A stretch of 64,000 nt of DNA from Rhodoferax sp. AJA081-3 (GTDB lineage: Bacteria > Pseudomonadota > Gammaproteobacteria > Burkholderiales > Burkholderiaceae_C), in assembly GCF_017798165.1 (NCBI RefSeq), contig NZ_CP059068.1:2914001-2978000 (forward strand), written 5' to 3'. Of this stretch, positions 1 to 7,989 are shown piece after piece (within the stretch, counting starts at the first letter, position 1; the number at the start of each line of letters is the position of its first letter). The position numbers were made by a program, and so were the translations under genes. The notes below the pieces were generated by a model. It searched no databases and was not told the origin of the DNA. It worked only from the letters and a program-made list of their open reading frames with translations.

Positions 1-40
1 TGCCGAAGTCTTTGCTGACGTTGCGAATGGCAATGCTCAT
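1..40 (-). CDS. cysA: Sulfate/thiosulfate ABC importer ATP-binding subunit CysA (5' fragment, cut by window edge)
   Basis: Only the first 13 codons are present, reading [13 protein letters not shown], a typical CysA amino terminus. The ATG overlaps the cysW stop in an ATGA arrangement, so the two are translationally coupled. Assignment rests on this N-terminus and on position as the last gene of an sbp-cysT-cysW series. The nucleotide-binding domain lies outside the window. Confidence 0.8.
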   Translation of the reverse strand, partial: MSIAIRNVSKDFG

Positions 41-936
41 GGTGTTGTTACCTTGAAATTTTCAGGGGGGAGTGCAGCAGCGGCCTTCTGGTCACGCTCA
101 AACTGCCATTCCACAAAGGACTTGATGACCAACGTCACCAGGGCCAGCAGCGCCAACAGTGAGGCGATGGCAAACGCCGCGACCGACTGGTATTCGTTGT
201 ACAAAATTTCCACATGCAGGGGCATGGTGTTGGTCTGGCCGCGGATATGGCCCGACACCACCGACACCGCGCCAAACTCCCCCATGGCGCGTGCGTTGCA
301 CAAGATCACGCCGTAGATCAGGCCCCACTTGATGTTGGGCAGCGTCACATGCCAAAAGGTCTGCCAGCCACTGGCACCCAGCACCTGGGCGGCCTGCTCT
401 TCTTCGGTGCCTTGGGCTTGCATCAGCGGGATCAACTCACGGGCGATGAAGGGGAAGGTCACAAAGATGGTGGCCAGCACAATGCCGGGCACGGCAAACA
501 CGATCTTGATGTCATGCGCCTGCAGCCACGGCCCCATCCAGCCATGGGCGCCAAACAGCAGCACATAGATCAGGCCTGCCACCACGGGGGACACCGAAAA
601 CGGCAGGTCCACCAGCGTGGTCAGAAAGGCCTTGCCACGGAACTCGTATTTGGCAATCGCCCAGGCCGCGGCCACGCCAAACACCAGGTTCATGGGCACC
701 GCAATGGCGGCCACCAGCAAGGTGAGGCGTATGGCACTCCAGGCGTCGGGCTCCTTAAAAGCCTCCAGAAAAACGCCAAACCCCTTGCGCAGGGCTTCGG
801 TGAACACAGCGGCCAGCGGCAGCACCAGGAAGAGGAAGATAAAGCCCAGCGCAATGCTGATCAACGTCCATTTGACCCAGGTAGGTTCAGTGGTGCCGGC
901 CTTCGCGCGGCGAATGGTGCGGGAGTTTGTGCTCAT
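37..936 (-). CDS. cysW: Sulfate ABC transporter permease CysW
   Basis: 299-residue inner-membrane permease of the sulfate/thiosulfate importer, pairing with CysT and driven by CysA. It has about six hydrophobic segments, beginning with a strong one near residues 25-50, and the cytoplasmic coupling-loop region around [17 protein letters not shown] where the ATPase docks. A TTG two codons upstream is possible, but the ATG at 936 fits better. The start sits just past the cysT stop and the gene ends in an ATGA overlap with cysA, so it is a middle cistron of the sulfate operon. Family assignment is secure from sequence and gene order. Confidence 0.95.
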   Translation of the reverse strand: MSTNSRTIRRAKAGTTEPTWVKWTLISIALGFIFLFLVLPLAAVFTEALRKGFGVFLEAFKEPDAWSAIRLTLLVAAIAVPMNLVFGVAAAWAIAKYEFRGKAFLTTLVDLPFSVSPVVAGLIYVLLFGAHGWMGPWLQAHDIKIVFAVPGIVLATIFVTFPFIARELIPLMQAQGTEEEQAAQVLGASGWQTFWHVTLPNIKWGLIYGVILCNARAMGEFGAVSVVSGHIRGQTNTMPLHVEILYNEYQSVAAFAIASLLALLALVTLVIKSFVEWQFERDQKAAAALPPENFKVTTP

Positions 937-938
937 GC

Positions 939-1820
939 TCAAGCCCCCGCGCGTTTGCGCTGCCAGGACTGCAGCGCGTTGATAACCAGCAGCATCAGGA
1001 ACGAAGCCAGCAGCATCACGGTGGCCACGGCGGTGGCACCGGCGTAGTCGTACTGCTCCAGCTTGCCGATGATGATGAGCGGTGTGATTTCAGACAACAT
1101 GGGCATGTTGCCGGCGATAAAGATCACGGACCCGTATTCACCGACGCCACGTGCAAAGGCCATCGCAAAACCGGTCAACAGCGCGGGGCCAATGGTGGGG
1201 AAAATCACGTACCGAAAGGTCTGCCAGCGGGTGGCGCCCAGGCAGGTGGCCGCTTCTTCCAGCTCTTTTTCGGCGTCTTCCAGCACCGGTTGCACGGTGC
1301 GCACGACAAAGGGCAGGCCGATGAAGATGAGCGCAATCACCACGCCATTGCGGTTGAACGCCAGCTGAATGCCGTAGGGCTCCAGCAGGCTGCCGATCCA
1401 GCCATTGCTGGCCAAGAGTGCGGTCAGCGAGATGCCGGCCACGGCCGTAGGCAGGGCAAACGGCAAATCCACCAGCGCGTCAATGATCTTCTTGCCCGGA
1501 AACTGGTAACGCACCAGCACCCAGGCCACCAGCAGGCCGAACACGGTGTTGACCAGGGCCGCCAGAAAGGATGCGCCGAAGGTCAGCTGGTACGACGCGA
1601 TGACCCGCGGGCTGGTCACGGCGCTGACAAACTGCTCCCAGCTCAAGCTGAAGGTCTTTAGGACCAGGGCCGACAGTGGGATCAGCACAATCAGGCTGAG
1701 GTAAAAAATCGTGAAGCCCAGGGTCAGCTTGAACCCGGGCAACACCCGTTTGGCCGGGCGTTTGGCAACAGGGGGGCCAGCGGGGCCAAGCAGCCCCGCT
1801 GTCGAAGCAACGGCTGTCAT
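939..1820 (-). CDS. cysT: Sulfate ABC transporter permease CysT (CysU)
   Basis: 293-residue membrane permease, partner of CysW. A cytoplasmic N-terminal extension of about 25 residues precedes the first membrane span ([21 protein letters not shown]), and the ATPase-docking loop [15 protein letters not shown] is present near residues 185-200. The start codon abuts the sbp stop with no gap, and the end meets the cysW start, so sbp, cysT, cysW and cysA form one compact transcription unit. Expected to be induced during sulfur limitation by a CysB-type activator; one such regulator gene lies in this window at 8690-9628. Confidence 0.95.
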   Translation of the reverse strand: MTAVASTAGLLGPAGPPVAKRPAKRVLPGFKLTLGFTIFYLSLIVLIPLSALVLKTFSLSWEQFVSAVTSPRVIASYQLTFGASFLAALVNTVFGLLVAWVLVRYQFPGKKIIDALVDLPFALPTAVAGISLTALLASNGWIGSLLEPYGIQLAFNRNGVVIALIFIGLPFVVRTVQPVLEDAEKELEEAATCLGATRWQTFRYVIFPTIGPALLTGFAMAFARGVGEYGSVIFIAGNMPMLSEITPLIIIGKLEQYDYAGATAVATVMLLASFLMLLVINALQSWQRKRAGA

Positions 1821-2822
1821 TTATTTGACCGTGTAGAGCTTGTCGAACTGGCCGCCGTCGTTGAAGTGCACTTTTTGCGCTTCGGCAAACGAACCAAAAT
1901 AGTCTTCCACGCGGAACAGGCTGATGGGCTTGAACACATTGCTGTATTTCTTCAGCAGCGCCGCATTGGTGGGGCGAATGGCGTGTTGGGCGGCTATCTC
2001 CTGGCCTTCGTCGGAGTACAAGAAGTTTAGGTAAGCCTTGGCCTGCTCAGCCGTGCCCTTCTTGGCCACGGTGCGTTCGACCACGGCCACGGGGTTCTCG
2101 GCCACGATGGAGCTGCTGGGGTGGATCGCGTCTACCTTGCCAGCACCAAACTCCTTGTCCACCGACACCACTTCCGACTCAAAGGTGATCAACACGTCGC
2201 CAATATTGCGCTGCAGGAAGATGCTGGTGGCGTCGCGGCCGCCCTTGGCCAACACGGGTACGTTTTTGTACAGCTTGCCCACAAACTCCTGGGCCTGCGC
2301 GTCGGTGCCGCCCTTCTTGCGCACCTGCCCCCAGGCGGCCAGGTAGGCCATGCGGCCGTTGCCACCGGTCTTGGGGTTGACCACAATCACCTGCACGCCG
2401 GGCTTGACCAGGTCGTCCCAGTCCTTGATGCCCTTGGGATTGCCATTGCGCACCAGGAACAGCATGGTGGAGCTGGTGGGGGCGGCGTTTTGCGGGAACT
2501 TGGACCGCCAGTCCTTGGCCACAACACCCGTGCCGGCCAGAAAGTCCACATCCGTAGTGGTGTTCATGGTCACCACATCGGCCTCCAGGCCGTCGTTCAC
2601 CGCGCGGGCCTGGGCACTGGAGCCGGCGTGGCTTTGGTCGATTTTGATGTCCTTGCCGGTGGTTTTTTTGTAGTTGGCGATGAAGGCCGTGTTGATGTCC
2701 TTGTAGAACTCGCGGGCCACGTCGTAGGAGACGTTGAGCAAGGTGGTTTGCGCTGCTACCAAATTGCTAGCGGTTAAGGCAATGGCGGCGAGGGCTAAGG
2801 TGGCTTTTTGCTTGAAACGCAT
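1821..2822 (-). CDS. sbp: Periplasmic sulfate-binding protein Sbp (first copy)
   Basis: 333 residues with a cleavable signal peptide (hydrophobic AALALAAIALTASNLVAAQ, cleavage after the AQ region). The family signature LLNVSYDVAREFYKDIN follows, and conserved sulfate-site blocks such as SHAGSSAQARAV and NPKTGGNGR are present. It delivers sulfate to CysT/CysW. It is the first gene of the operon. Upstream (2872-2926) lies a sequence shared with the promoter region of the gene at 7330-7890. A second, diverged sulfate-binding protein is encoded at 23284-24312 without its own permeases, so both may feed this importer. Confidence 0.95.
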   Translation of the reverse strand: MRFKQKATLALAAIALTASNLVAAQTTLLNVSYDVAREFYKDINTAFIANYKKTTGKDIKIDQSHAGSSAQARAVNDGLEADVVTMNTTTDVDFLAGTGVVAKDWRSKFPQNAAPTSSTMLFLVRNGNPKGIKDWDDLVKPGVQVIVVNPKTGGNGRMAYLAAWGQVRKKGGTDAQAQEFVGKLYKNVPVLAKGGRDATSIFLQRNIGDVLITFESEVVSVDKEFGAGKVDAIHPSSSIVAENPVAVVERTVAKKGTAEQAKAYLNFLYSDEGQEIAAQHAIRPTNAALLKKYSNVFKPISLFRVEDYFGSFAEAQKVHFNDGGQFDKLYTVK

Positions 2823-2871
2823 GGTGGCTACTCCAAAAGAACGGTACGGGGCAGACAGGGCTGCAAGACCG

Positions 2872-2926
2872 CGATTCTGGGCGTAGATGCATCAAACCCA
2901 AACGAATAGTTTGTTGTTTGTTTATG
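2872..2926 (-). promoter_or_regulatory. Putative sulfur-regulon promoter/operator upstream of sbp
   Basis: Two blocks, CGATTCTG (2872-2879) and AACGAATAGTTTGTTG followed by TTTGTTTATG (2901-2926), recur at 7923-7977 with 25 of 26 identical bases in the long block and exactly the same 21-base gap. Read on the minus strand, CAGAAT could serve as a weak -10. A related AACGAATA block lies upstream of metY (11201-11229). CysB binding is an inference. Confidence 0.55.
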
Positions 2927-2937
2927 TGCTGGCGGGT

Positions 2938-4659
2938 CTAAGCCGTGCCAGGGCGGCTGAATGCTGCATGCACACTCTGGAACACGCGGCCCTGCAAGGC
3001 CAGGCCCAGCGCCGTGTGTTGCAGCCGGTCCATGACTGGGCCTTTAACCTCGGCCAGCTCCAGGGTGATGCCGCGTTTGGCCAGGCTGGTGTTCAGCTCG
3101 GTCAACACGCCCAGAGCAGTGGTGTCCACCTGGTTGACGGCCGAACACACCAGCAGCACGCGGCGCACCGTGGGGTCCTGGTGGATCAGGGCTTCGATGC
3201 GGTCTTCCAGCGCCGTGGCATTGGCGAAGAACAGGCTTTCGTCCACCCGCAGGGCCAAGAGGCCGGGCACGGTTTCCACGGTATGCCGTTCAACATTGCG
3301 AAAGTGCTCGGTGCCCGGCACGCGCCCTACCACCGCCATGTGCGGGCGGCTGCTACGCCACACCAGCACACCCAGCGACAAGGCCACACCCATCAAGATG
3401 CCCACTTCCACACCCATGGTGATGACACCCAGTGCGGTGGCGATCAGCGACAGGGCGTCGGCCCGGTCGTAGTGCCAGGCTTCTTTCAGCGTGTCAAAGT
3501 CCACAAGCGACACCACGGCCACAATGATGGTGGCGGCCAGTGCGGCATGGGGCAGGTAATAAAAGGCGCCGGTCATGGAGGCAATCACCACGGCCATCAG
3601 CGCGGCAGACACCACACCGGCCAGCGGCGTGTTGGCACCGGCCGCAAAGTTCACCACCGATCGGGCAAACCCACCGGTGACCGGATAACCACCGGACAAC
3701 GCACTGGCCACATTAGCAGCACCCAGGCCCAGCAGCTCCTTGTTGGGGGCAATACGTTGCTGGCGTTTGAGCGCCAAAGACTGTGCCACCGAGACACTCT
3801 CCACAAACCCCACCAGCGCAATCAACAAGGCGGGCAACCACAGCTGGCCGATCGTGGTGAAGCCGGGTAGCTCCAGCCCCAGCTGCGGCAGACCCTGGGG
3901 CACCACGCCCACGACGCTGACCTTGGCGTTGATGTCCAGCCGCCACAGGGCCACCACGGCGATGGACACCAAAACGGCCGCCATGGGCGCCAGCTTGGTC
4001 ACCAGGTCCGCCACCTTGGCGGGCAGGCCCACGCGCACCAGCCAGCCCGACAGGTAACGCCGCGCCAGCACCAGAAATACCAGACTGCCCAGGCCCAGTG
4101 CCAGCGTGGTCAGATTGGTCTGCGGCAGGGCATACACCAGGCCACGCAGCGTCTCCCAGGTGGAGGACGACGGCACCCGTACACCCAGCAGGTGTTTGAG
4201 CTGGCCGATGGCAATCACCACGGCCGATCCGGTGATAAAACCGCTGATCACCGGGTGGCTCAAAAAGTACGCCAAAAAGCCCAGGCGCAGCGCACCAAAG
4301 GCCAGCAGCATGGCGCCGGAGATCAGCGACAGCTGCACCGCAAGCGTCACATATTCGGTGGTGCCCGCCACCGCAAAGGGGGCCAGCGCACTGGCCGTCA
4401 TCAACGACGCCACCGCCACCGGCCCCACGGCCAGTGTCATGCTGGAGCCCAGCAGGGCGTAGGCCACGATGGGCAGGATGCTGGCATACAGCCCCACTTC
4501 GGGCGGCAAGCCGGCCAACAGCGCATAGGCCAGGCTTTGCGGAATCAGCATGACCGTGACGATCAGCCCTGCGGTTATGTCACCGGCCAGCCACGCCTTT
4601 TGGTAGTGGCGCAGCCACTGGGGCAAGGCAGACGCGGGCGAGAAGCTGGGTGTGGTCAT
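2938..4659 (-). CDS. SulP-family anion permease with STAS domain
   Basis: 573-residue inner-membrane transporter of the SulP/SLC26 family, which carries sulfate, sulfite, bicarbonate or other anions. The sequence has a multi-span N-terminal domain beginning with the typical LPQWLRHYQKAWLAGDITAG and VMLIPQSLAYALLAGLPPEVGLYA. A C-terminal cytoplasmic STAS domain starts near residue 455 and includes the segment VLLVCSAVNQVDTTALGVL. It is the last gene of the BigR-led minus-strand series, 18 bases after the DUF442 gene. That context suggests export of sulfite or sulfate produced by sulfide oxidation, though uptake is equally allowed by the family. The exact substrate cannot be read from sequence. 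Confidence 0.9.
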   Translation of the reverse strand: MTTPSFSPASALPQWLRHYQKAWLAGDITAGLIVTVMLIPQSLAYALLAGLPPEVGLYASILPIVAYALLGSSMTLAVGPVAVASLMTASALAPFAVAGTTEYVTLAVQLSLISGAMLLAFGALRLGFLAYFLSHPVISGFITGSAVVIAIGQLKHLLGVRVPSSSTWETLRGLVYALPQTNLTTLALGLGSLVFLVLARRYLSGWLVRVGLPAKVADLVTKLAPMAAVLVSIAVVALWRLDINAKVSVVGVVPQGLPQLGLELPGFTTIGQLWLPALLIALVGFVESVSVAQSLALKRQQRIAPNKELLGLGAANVASALSGGYPVTGGFARSVVNFAAGANTPLAGVVSAALMAVVIASMTGAFYYLPHAALAATIIVAVVSLVDFDTLKEAWHYDRADALSLIATALGVITMGVEVGILMGVALSLGVLVWRSSRPHMAVVGRVPGTEHFRNVERHTVETVPGLLALRVDESLFFANATALEDRIEALIHQDPTVRRVLLVCSAVNQVDTTALGVLTELNTSLAKRGITLELAEVKGPVMDRLQHTALGLALQGRVFQSVHAAFSRPGTA

Positions 4660-4677
4660 GGCATGCCTTGGTGTGTT

Positions 4678-5022
4678 TTAGCAGTCTGCCTGGGCCAGTG
4701 TGTAGAGCTGTGCCGAGCGCGCACCGGATCGGCAAAACGCCAGCACCGGTTGGGGTGCCGTCTGCAGCAGATCGCGCAGTGCCTGTGCTTGCGCGGGTGT
4801 GATGGCGCCACCCACCACGGGCAGATAGACGTAATGCAGGCCGTTGGCCTGGGCCGCGGCTGCAACGGCCTGGCTCAGGGGCTGGTCGGCTCCGCCTTCA
4901 CCGTCGGGACGGTTGTTGACCACGGTCTTGAAGCCCAGGGCCGCCACATCGGCCATCTGCTGGGCCGACAACTGGGCGGCCACGGCAAAGCCGGGTGCAA
5001 GTGTGTGTGGGGTGATGGCCAT
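4678..5022 (-). CDS. DUF442 / TIGR01244-type sulfurtransferase-like phosphatase-fold protein
   Basis: 114-residue cytoplasmic protein of the beta-lactamase-hydrolase-like (DUF442) family. It has the protein-tyrosine-phosphatase-like active loop CRSGARS (Cys then five residues then Arg) near residue 95 and a conserved VVNNRPDGE block at residues 29-37. In Xylella and Agrobacterium sulfide operons this domain is linked to a persulfide-dioxygenase domain; here it is a separate gene in the operon divergent from the dioxygenase. The ATG at 5022 has a good AGGAG ribosome site. Likely handles protein or glutathione persulfide sulfur (inferred from family and context). Confidence 0.85.
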   Translation of the reverse strand: MAITPHTLAPGFAVAAQLSAQQMADVAALGFKTVVNNRPDGEGGADQPLSQAVAAAAQANGLHYVYLPVVGGAITPAQAQALRDLLQTAPQPVLAFCRSGARSAQLYTLAQADC

Positions 5023-5023
5023 A

Positions 5024-5464
5024 TCAGTGGGCTCCTGCCGATTTACGCGCTTGTATACGCTCGATGGTTTCAAACACCGCCATACCCACCAGCATGGCGG
5101 CCACAAATGCAGCCGCCTTGGGCTGGCCCGCGCCCAGAGACACGATGGCAGGGCCAGGGCAAAAGCCCGCCAAGCCCCAACCTGCGCCAAACAACAAGCC
5201 GCCACCAATCAGGCGCTTGTCGATGTCGGTCGAGGTGGGCAGGTGCATTGCCCCGCCAAAAAAAGTGGTGGTGCGTTTTTTGGCCGTGGCAAAGGCGCCC
5301 AAGCCGACCAAAATGCCGCCGCCCATGACAAAGGCCAGGGAAGGGTCCCAGTTGCCAGCCAGGTCCAGAAAGCCCAGCACCTTGCTGGGGTCGGTCATGC
5401 CAGCCACGATCAGGCCCACACCAAACAGCAGGCCCACAAAAAATTCGGCAATACGGTGTTGCAT
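5024..5464 (-). CDS. YeeE/YedE (DUF395) membrane protein, second half-unit
   Basis: 146-residue integral membrane protein with about four hydrophobic spans and the family signature GAGWGLAGFCPGPA, whose cysteine corresponds to the sulfur-relay position in TsuA/YeeE thiosulfate transporters. It stops two bases before the DUF442 start. Together with the next gene (5492-5923) it forms a two-gene version of the usually single-chain YeeE. Paired half-units of this kind occur in BigR-controlled sulfide operons. It probably moves reduced sulfur (thiosulfate or sulfide-derived) across the inner membrane; direction is unknown. Confidence 0.85.
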   Translation of the reverse strand: MQHRIAEFFVGLLFGVGLIVAGMTDPSKVLGFLDLAGNWDPSLAFVMGGGILVGLGAFATAKKRTTTFFGGAMHLPTSTDIDKRLIGGGLLFGAGWGLAGFCPGPAIVSLGAGQPKAAAFVAAMLVGMAVFETIERIQARKSAGAH

Positions 5465-5491
5465 AGCAATATTCCTTAAGTAATAAAACGT

Positions 5492-5923
5492 TCAGGCCAG
5501 GATGTGGCGCATCACAAAAACCATGGCAAACCCCGCGCCCATAAAGGCCAGCGTGGCAGCCAGGGAACGTGGCGAGAGGCGCGAGAGTCCGCAAACGCCG
5601 TGGCCGCTGGTGCAGCCCGAGCCGTAGCGGGTGCCCACGCCCACCATCAGGCCGGCCAGCACCACGGTGCCCCAGCCGGCGTCAATCGTGGCGGGCACCG
5701 GGCCGGCCACCAGCACATACAGCAGCGGTGCCGCCAACATGCCCAGCACAAAGCTGATGCGCCAGCCTGCGTCACCCGCCTTGGGCCGTAGCAGGCCGCC
5801 CACAATGCCGCTGATGCCCAGGATGCGGCCATTTACCAGGATAAAAATGGCCGAGGCCAGGCCCAGCAAAATGCCGCCAGCCAGCGAGGCCCAGGGTGTG
5901 AAATGGTTCCAGTCAATCGTCAT
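5492..5923 (-). CDS. YeeE/YedE (DUF395) membrane protein, first half-unit
   Basis: 143-residue membrane protein with an N-terminal span (LAGGILLGLASAIFILVNG), the conserved GRILGISGIVGGLL segment and the cysteine-containing loop GCTSGHGVCGLSRLSPRS near residues 102-119, hallmark of YeeE/YedE. It lies 24 bases downstream of the BigR-like gene on the same strand and 27 bases ahead of its partner half-unit, consistent with one operon and a heteromeric transporter. In the characterised TsuA family the cysteines relay thiosulfate by hydrogen bonds; that role here is by family only. Confidence 0.85.
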   Translation of the reverse strand: MTIDWNHFTPWASLAGGILLGLASAIFILVNGRILGISGIVGGLLRPKAGDAGWRISFVLGMLAAPLLYVLVAGPVPATIDAGWGTVVLAGLMVGVGTRYGSGCTSGHGVCGLSRLSPRSLAATLAFMGAGFAMVFVMRHILA

Positions 5924-5947
5924 GGTTTTACTCCTCGTGTATGTGTT

Positions 5948-6280
5948 TCAGGATTTGCAGAACTGCGTGTACAAAACACCCATGACCGCCGTGGCCTGGG
6001 TGCTGTTGATGCAGTAGTAGATGTTTTTGCCTTCGCGGCGGGTGCTCACCAGACCTTCGTCGCGCAGCACGCCCAGCTGTTGCGAGAGTGTGGGCTGGGC
6101 AATACCCACTAGGGCTTCGAGCTCCCCCACATTCATCTCGCCCTGGCTGAGCTGGCACAACAACAGCAGGCGGTCGGGGTTGGACAGGGTCTTCATCAGG
6201 CGGCAGGCTGCGTTGGCAGATTGGCGCAGCACCTCCAGATCAAGGGGCGCGGGGGTTGAGACTGTCGGTTCGGCAAGCAT
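5948..6280 (-). CDS. bigR: BigR/SqrR-type ArsR-family persulfide-sensing repressor
   Basis: 110-residue winged-helix regulator. Residues 20-75 carry the ArsR fold with recognition region LEALVGIAQPTLSQQLGVLRDEGLV and wing RREGKNIYYCI. Cysteines fall at 42 (LLLLCQL) and 108 (QFCKS). As I recall, these are the positions of the redox pair in Xylella BigR, which forms a di- or tetrasulfide link when persulfides accumulate and then releases DNA. It heads the minus-strand sulfide operon and is divergent from the dioxygenase gene. A palindrome between them (6318-6344) is the likely operator, giving autorepression. Confidence 0.88.
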   Translation of the reverse strand: MLAEPTVSTPAPLDLEVLRQSANAACRLMKTLSNPDRLLLLCQLSQGEMNVGELEALVGIAQPTLSQQLGVLRDEGLVSTRREGKNIYYCINSTQATAVMGVLYTQFCKS

Positions 6281-6313
6281 GGTCAGCGGCTCCGGTTCGT
6301 TTTCGATGTTGAT

Positions 6314-6348
6314 ATTCTATTGACAAACAATCTATCTGTCAATAAACT
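6314..6348. promoter_or_regulatory. Overlapping divergent promoters with BigR operator palindrome
   Basis: TATTGACA (6318-6325) and TGTCAATA (6337-6344) form a perfect 8-base inverted repeat with an 11-base spacer. Each arm contains a consensus -35, TTGACA. Reading right, TTGACA at 6320 is followed after 17 bases by TAAACT (6343-6348). Reading left, TTGACA at 6342-6337 is followed after 17 bases by TAGAAT (6319-6314). One dimer on this site would cover both -35 elements and silence both the bigR operon and the dioxygenase. Confidence 0.7.
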
Positions 6349-6394
6349 ATCTGCATCTTAATTAAATAAACCTGCTTTTTTATAGGAGCTACCC

Positions 6395-7267
6395 ATGACC
6401 GCCCCCCAGCAAGCCCACGTGAAAGCCTTTTTCGACCCCGCCACCTGGACCGTGAGTTATGTGGTGTACGACCACGACGGCGGCCACTGCGCCATCGTTG
6501 ACTCCGTGCTGGACTACGACAGCAAGTCTGGCCGCACCAGCACCACATCCGCCGACGCCCTGATGGCCTTTGTCAAAGAAAAGGTGCTGACCGTGCAGTG
6601 GATTCTGGAAACCCACGCCCACGCCGACCACCTGTCCGCGGCCCATTACCTGCGCAAACAGCTGGGTGGCAAGATTGCGATTGGCGCTGCCATCACCGAT
6701 GTGCAAAACGTGTTCAAAGGCATCTTCAACCTGGAGCCCGAGTTCCACCCCGACGGCAGCCAGTTTGACCACCTGTTCCAACCCAATGAGACCTTCGCCA
6801 TTGGCGACCTGTCGGCCCAGGCCCTGCCCGTGCCCGGCCACACCCCGGCCTGTATGGCCTACCAGGTGGGCGAATCCGTGTTTGTCGGCGACACCCTGTT
6901 CATGCCCGACGTGGGTACCGCGCGTTGCGATTTCCCCGGTGGCAATGCCCACGACCTGTACCAGAGTGTGCGCAGGCTGATGGCCCTGCCCGGCGACACC
7001 CGCCTCTACATGTGCCATGACTACCCGCCCGATGACCGCGCGCCCGCTTGGGAGACCACCGTGGCCGAACAACGCGCCAGCAATATCCATATTCGTGACG
7101 GCGTGACCGAGGAGGCGTTTGTGGCCATGCGCAGCAAACGCGACGCCGGCCTGGCCATGCCCAACCTGATACTGCCTTCGGTGCAGATCAACATCCGCGG
7201 GGGGGCCATGCCACCGGCAGAACCCAACGGACGGGCCTATCTGAAGATACCCCTCAACGTGCTGTAG
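6395..7267 (+). CDS. Persulfide dioxygenase-type MBL-fold hydrolase (Blh/ETHE1-related)
   Basis: 290-residue cytoplasmic metallo-beta-lactamase-fold protein. Metal ligands visible are the THAHADH motif (His74, His76, Asp78, His79), the histidine in PVPGHTPACM and the aspartate in FVGDTLFMPDVG, followed by MCHDYPP. The large MRSKRDAGLAMPNLILPSVQINIRGG tail is characteristic of bacterial Blh/PDO proteins. Family members oxidise glutathione persulfide to sulfite. Strong AGGAG ribosome site at 6384-6388. It is divergent from bigR and shares its operator, so it should be induced by sulfide or persulfide. A glyoxalase-II role is less likely given the context. Confidence 0.88.
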   Translation: MTAPQQAHVKAFFDPATWTVSYVVYDHDGGHCAIVDSVLDYDSKSGRTSTTSADALMAFVKEKVLTVQWILETHAHADHLSAAHYLRKQLGGKIAIGAAITDVQNVFKGIFNLEPEFHPDGSQFDHLFQPNETFAIGDLSAQALPVPGHTPACMAYQVGESVFVGDTLFMPDVGTARCDFPGGNAHDLYQSVRRLMALPGDTRLYMCHDYPPDDRAPAWETTVAEQRASNIHIRDGVTEEAFVAMRSKRDAGLAMPNLILPSVQINIRGGAMPPAEPNGRAYLKIPLNVL

Positions 7268-7280
7268 CCAACATTACAAG

Positions 7281-7336
7281 CCAAATAGGCCTCTAGCCCC
7301 CGAGAATGCTCAGGGTAATGCTATTAACTTTATAGC
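7281..7336 (-). repeat. Dispersed hairpin-core intergenic repeat, copy A
   Basis: Minus orientation. The 17-nt hairpin GCTATAAAGTTAATAGC (7336-7320) is followed by the core CGGGGGCTAGAGGCC and TATTTGG. It lies between convergent genes. The TAA stop of the hydrolase gene 7330-7890 is formed by the hairpin's GCTATAA, so the element supplies that stop codon. Confidence 0.85.
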
Positions 7337-7890
7337 TCTGCCGAAACGGATACAGGGCTGGTGTGAACCGGCGCATCCATCAAGGAATGCAGCAAAGCCA
7401 TCCCCAGCGGCCAGGGGCCAAAGCCAGCCTCCACATTGATATGCCCCGCGTTCTGCAGGCGCACAAACTCGCTGCCCCAGGCCCGCGCATAAGCGCCTGC
7501 GGTGCGCACCGGGCAATAGGGGTCGTTGTTACTGGCCACCAGAATGCTGCGGTAAGGCAAGGCCTGGTAGGGCACGGGTGCAAAGTCGGCCAAGACACCA
7601 CGCCGTTCGGGGTCGGCAGGGGCCACCAACAAAGCGCCCTGTATGCGGGCTGCAGCTTGTGGCGGTAAATGGGTGGTGGCAATACAGCCCAGGCTGTGGG
7701 CAGCAACCACCACCGGGCCGGGCTGGGACAGTATGGTCTGGGTGATGGACGTGATCCAGGCCTGGCGCGACGGCGTGATCCAGTCGTCTTGCTGCACACG
7801 CACGGCACCCGGTATCTGTTCGGCCCACAGGCTTTGCCAGTGGCCGGGGCCGGAGTCGCGCCAGCCGGGAATGATGATCAAGGTGTGCAT
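7330..7890 (-). CDS. RBBP9/YdeN-family alpha/beta serine hydrolase
   Basis: 186 residues. The N-terminus HTLIIIPGWRDSGPGHWQS is typical of the RBBP9 family; the nucleophile elbow is AHSLGC with Ser66, and the likely catalytic acid and base are Asp in SNNDPYC and His in GHINVEAGFG. Physiological substrate is unknown; related proteins are small esterase-like hydrolases. The ATG at 7890 was chosen because homology begins at MHTL. Its stop codon is created by repeat copy A. Upstream (7923-7977) is a near copy of the sbp promoter region, which suggests membership of the same regulon, an unexpected link. Confidence 0.82.
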   Translation of the reverse strand: MHTLIIIPGWRDSGPGHWQSLWAEQIPGAVRVQQDDWITPSRQAWITSITQTILSQPGPVVVAAHSLGCIATTHLPPQAAARIQGALLVAPADPERRGVLADFAPVPYQALPYRSILVASNNDPYCPVRTAGAYARAWGSEFVRLQNAGHINVEAGFGPWPLGMALLHSLMDAPVHTSPVSVSAEL

Positions 7891-7922
7891 ACAAAAAACG
7901 AGCCCAGGTAAATCCAAGGGCC

Positions 7923-7977
7923 CGATTCTGTGCACTGCGGCTCAAATCTCCAACGAATACTTTGTTGTTTGTTTATG
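7923..7977 (-). promoter_or_regulatory. Second copy of the sbp-type promoter/operator
   Basis: CGATTCTG (7923-7930) and AACGAATACTTTGTTG followed by TTTGTTTATG (7952-7977) match the region upstream of sbp with the same spacing. It lies 33-87 bases upstream of the hydrolase start, and just beyond the stop of the preceding minus-strand gene. Probably a shared activator site; the regulator is not proven. Confidence 0.5.
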
Positions 7978-7989
7978 CCGAAAACGGGG

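Noticed and set aside
53..1661. Long plus-strand open frames opposite cysW and cysT (214-1047, 927-1661)
   Set aside because: They are antisense shadows of secure permease genes, have His/Gln/Gly-rich translations typical of the reverse frame of GC-rich genes, and lack ribosome sites or family resemblance.
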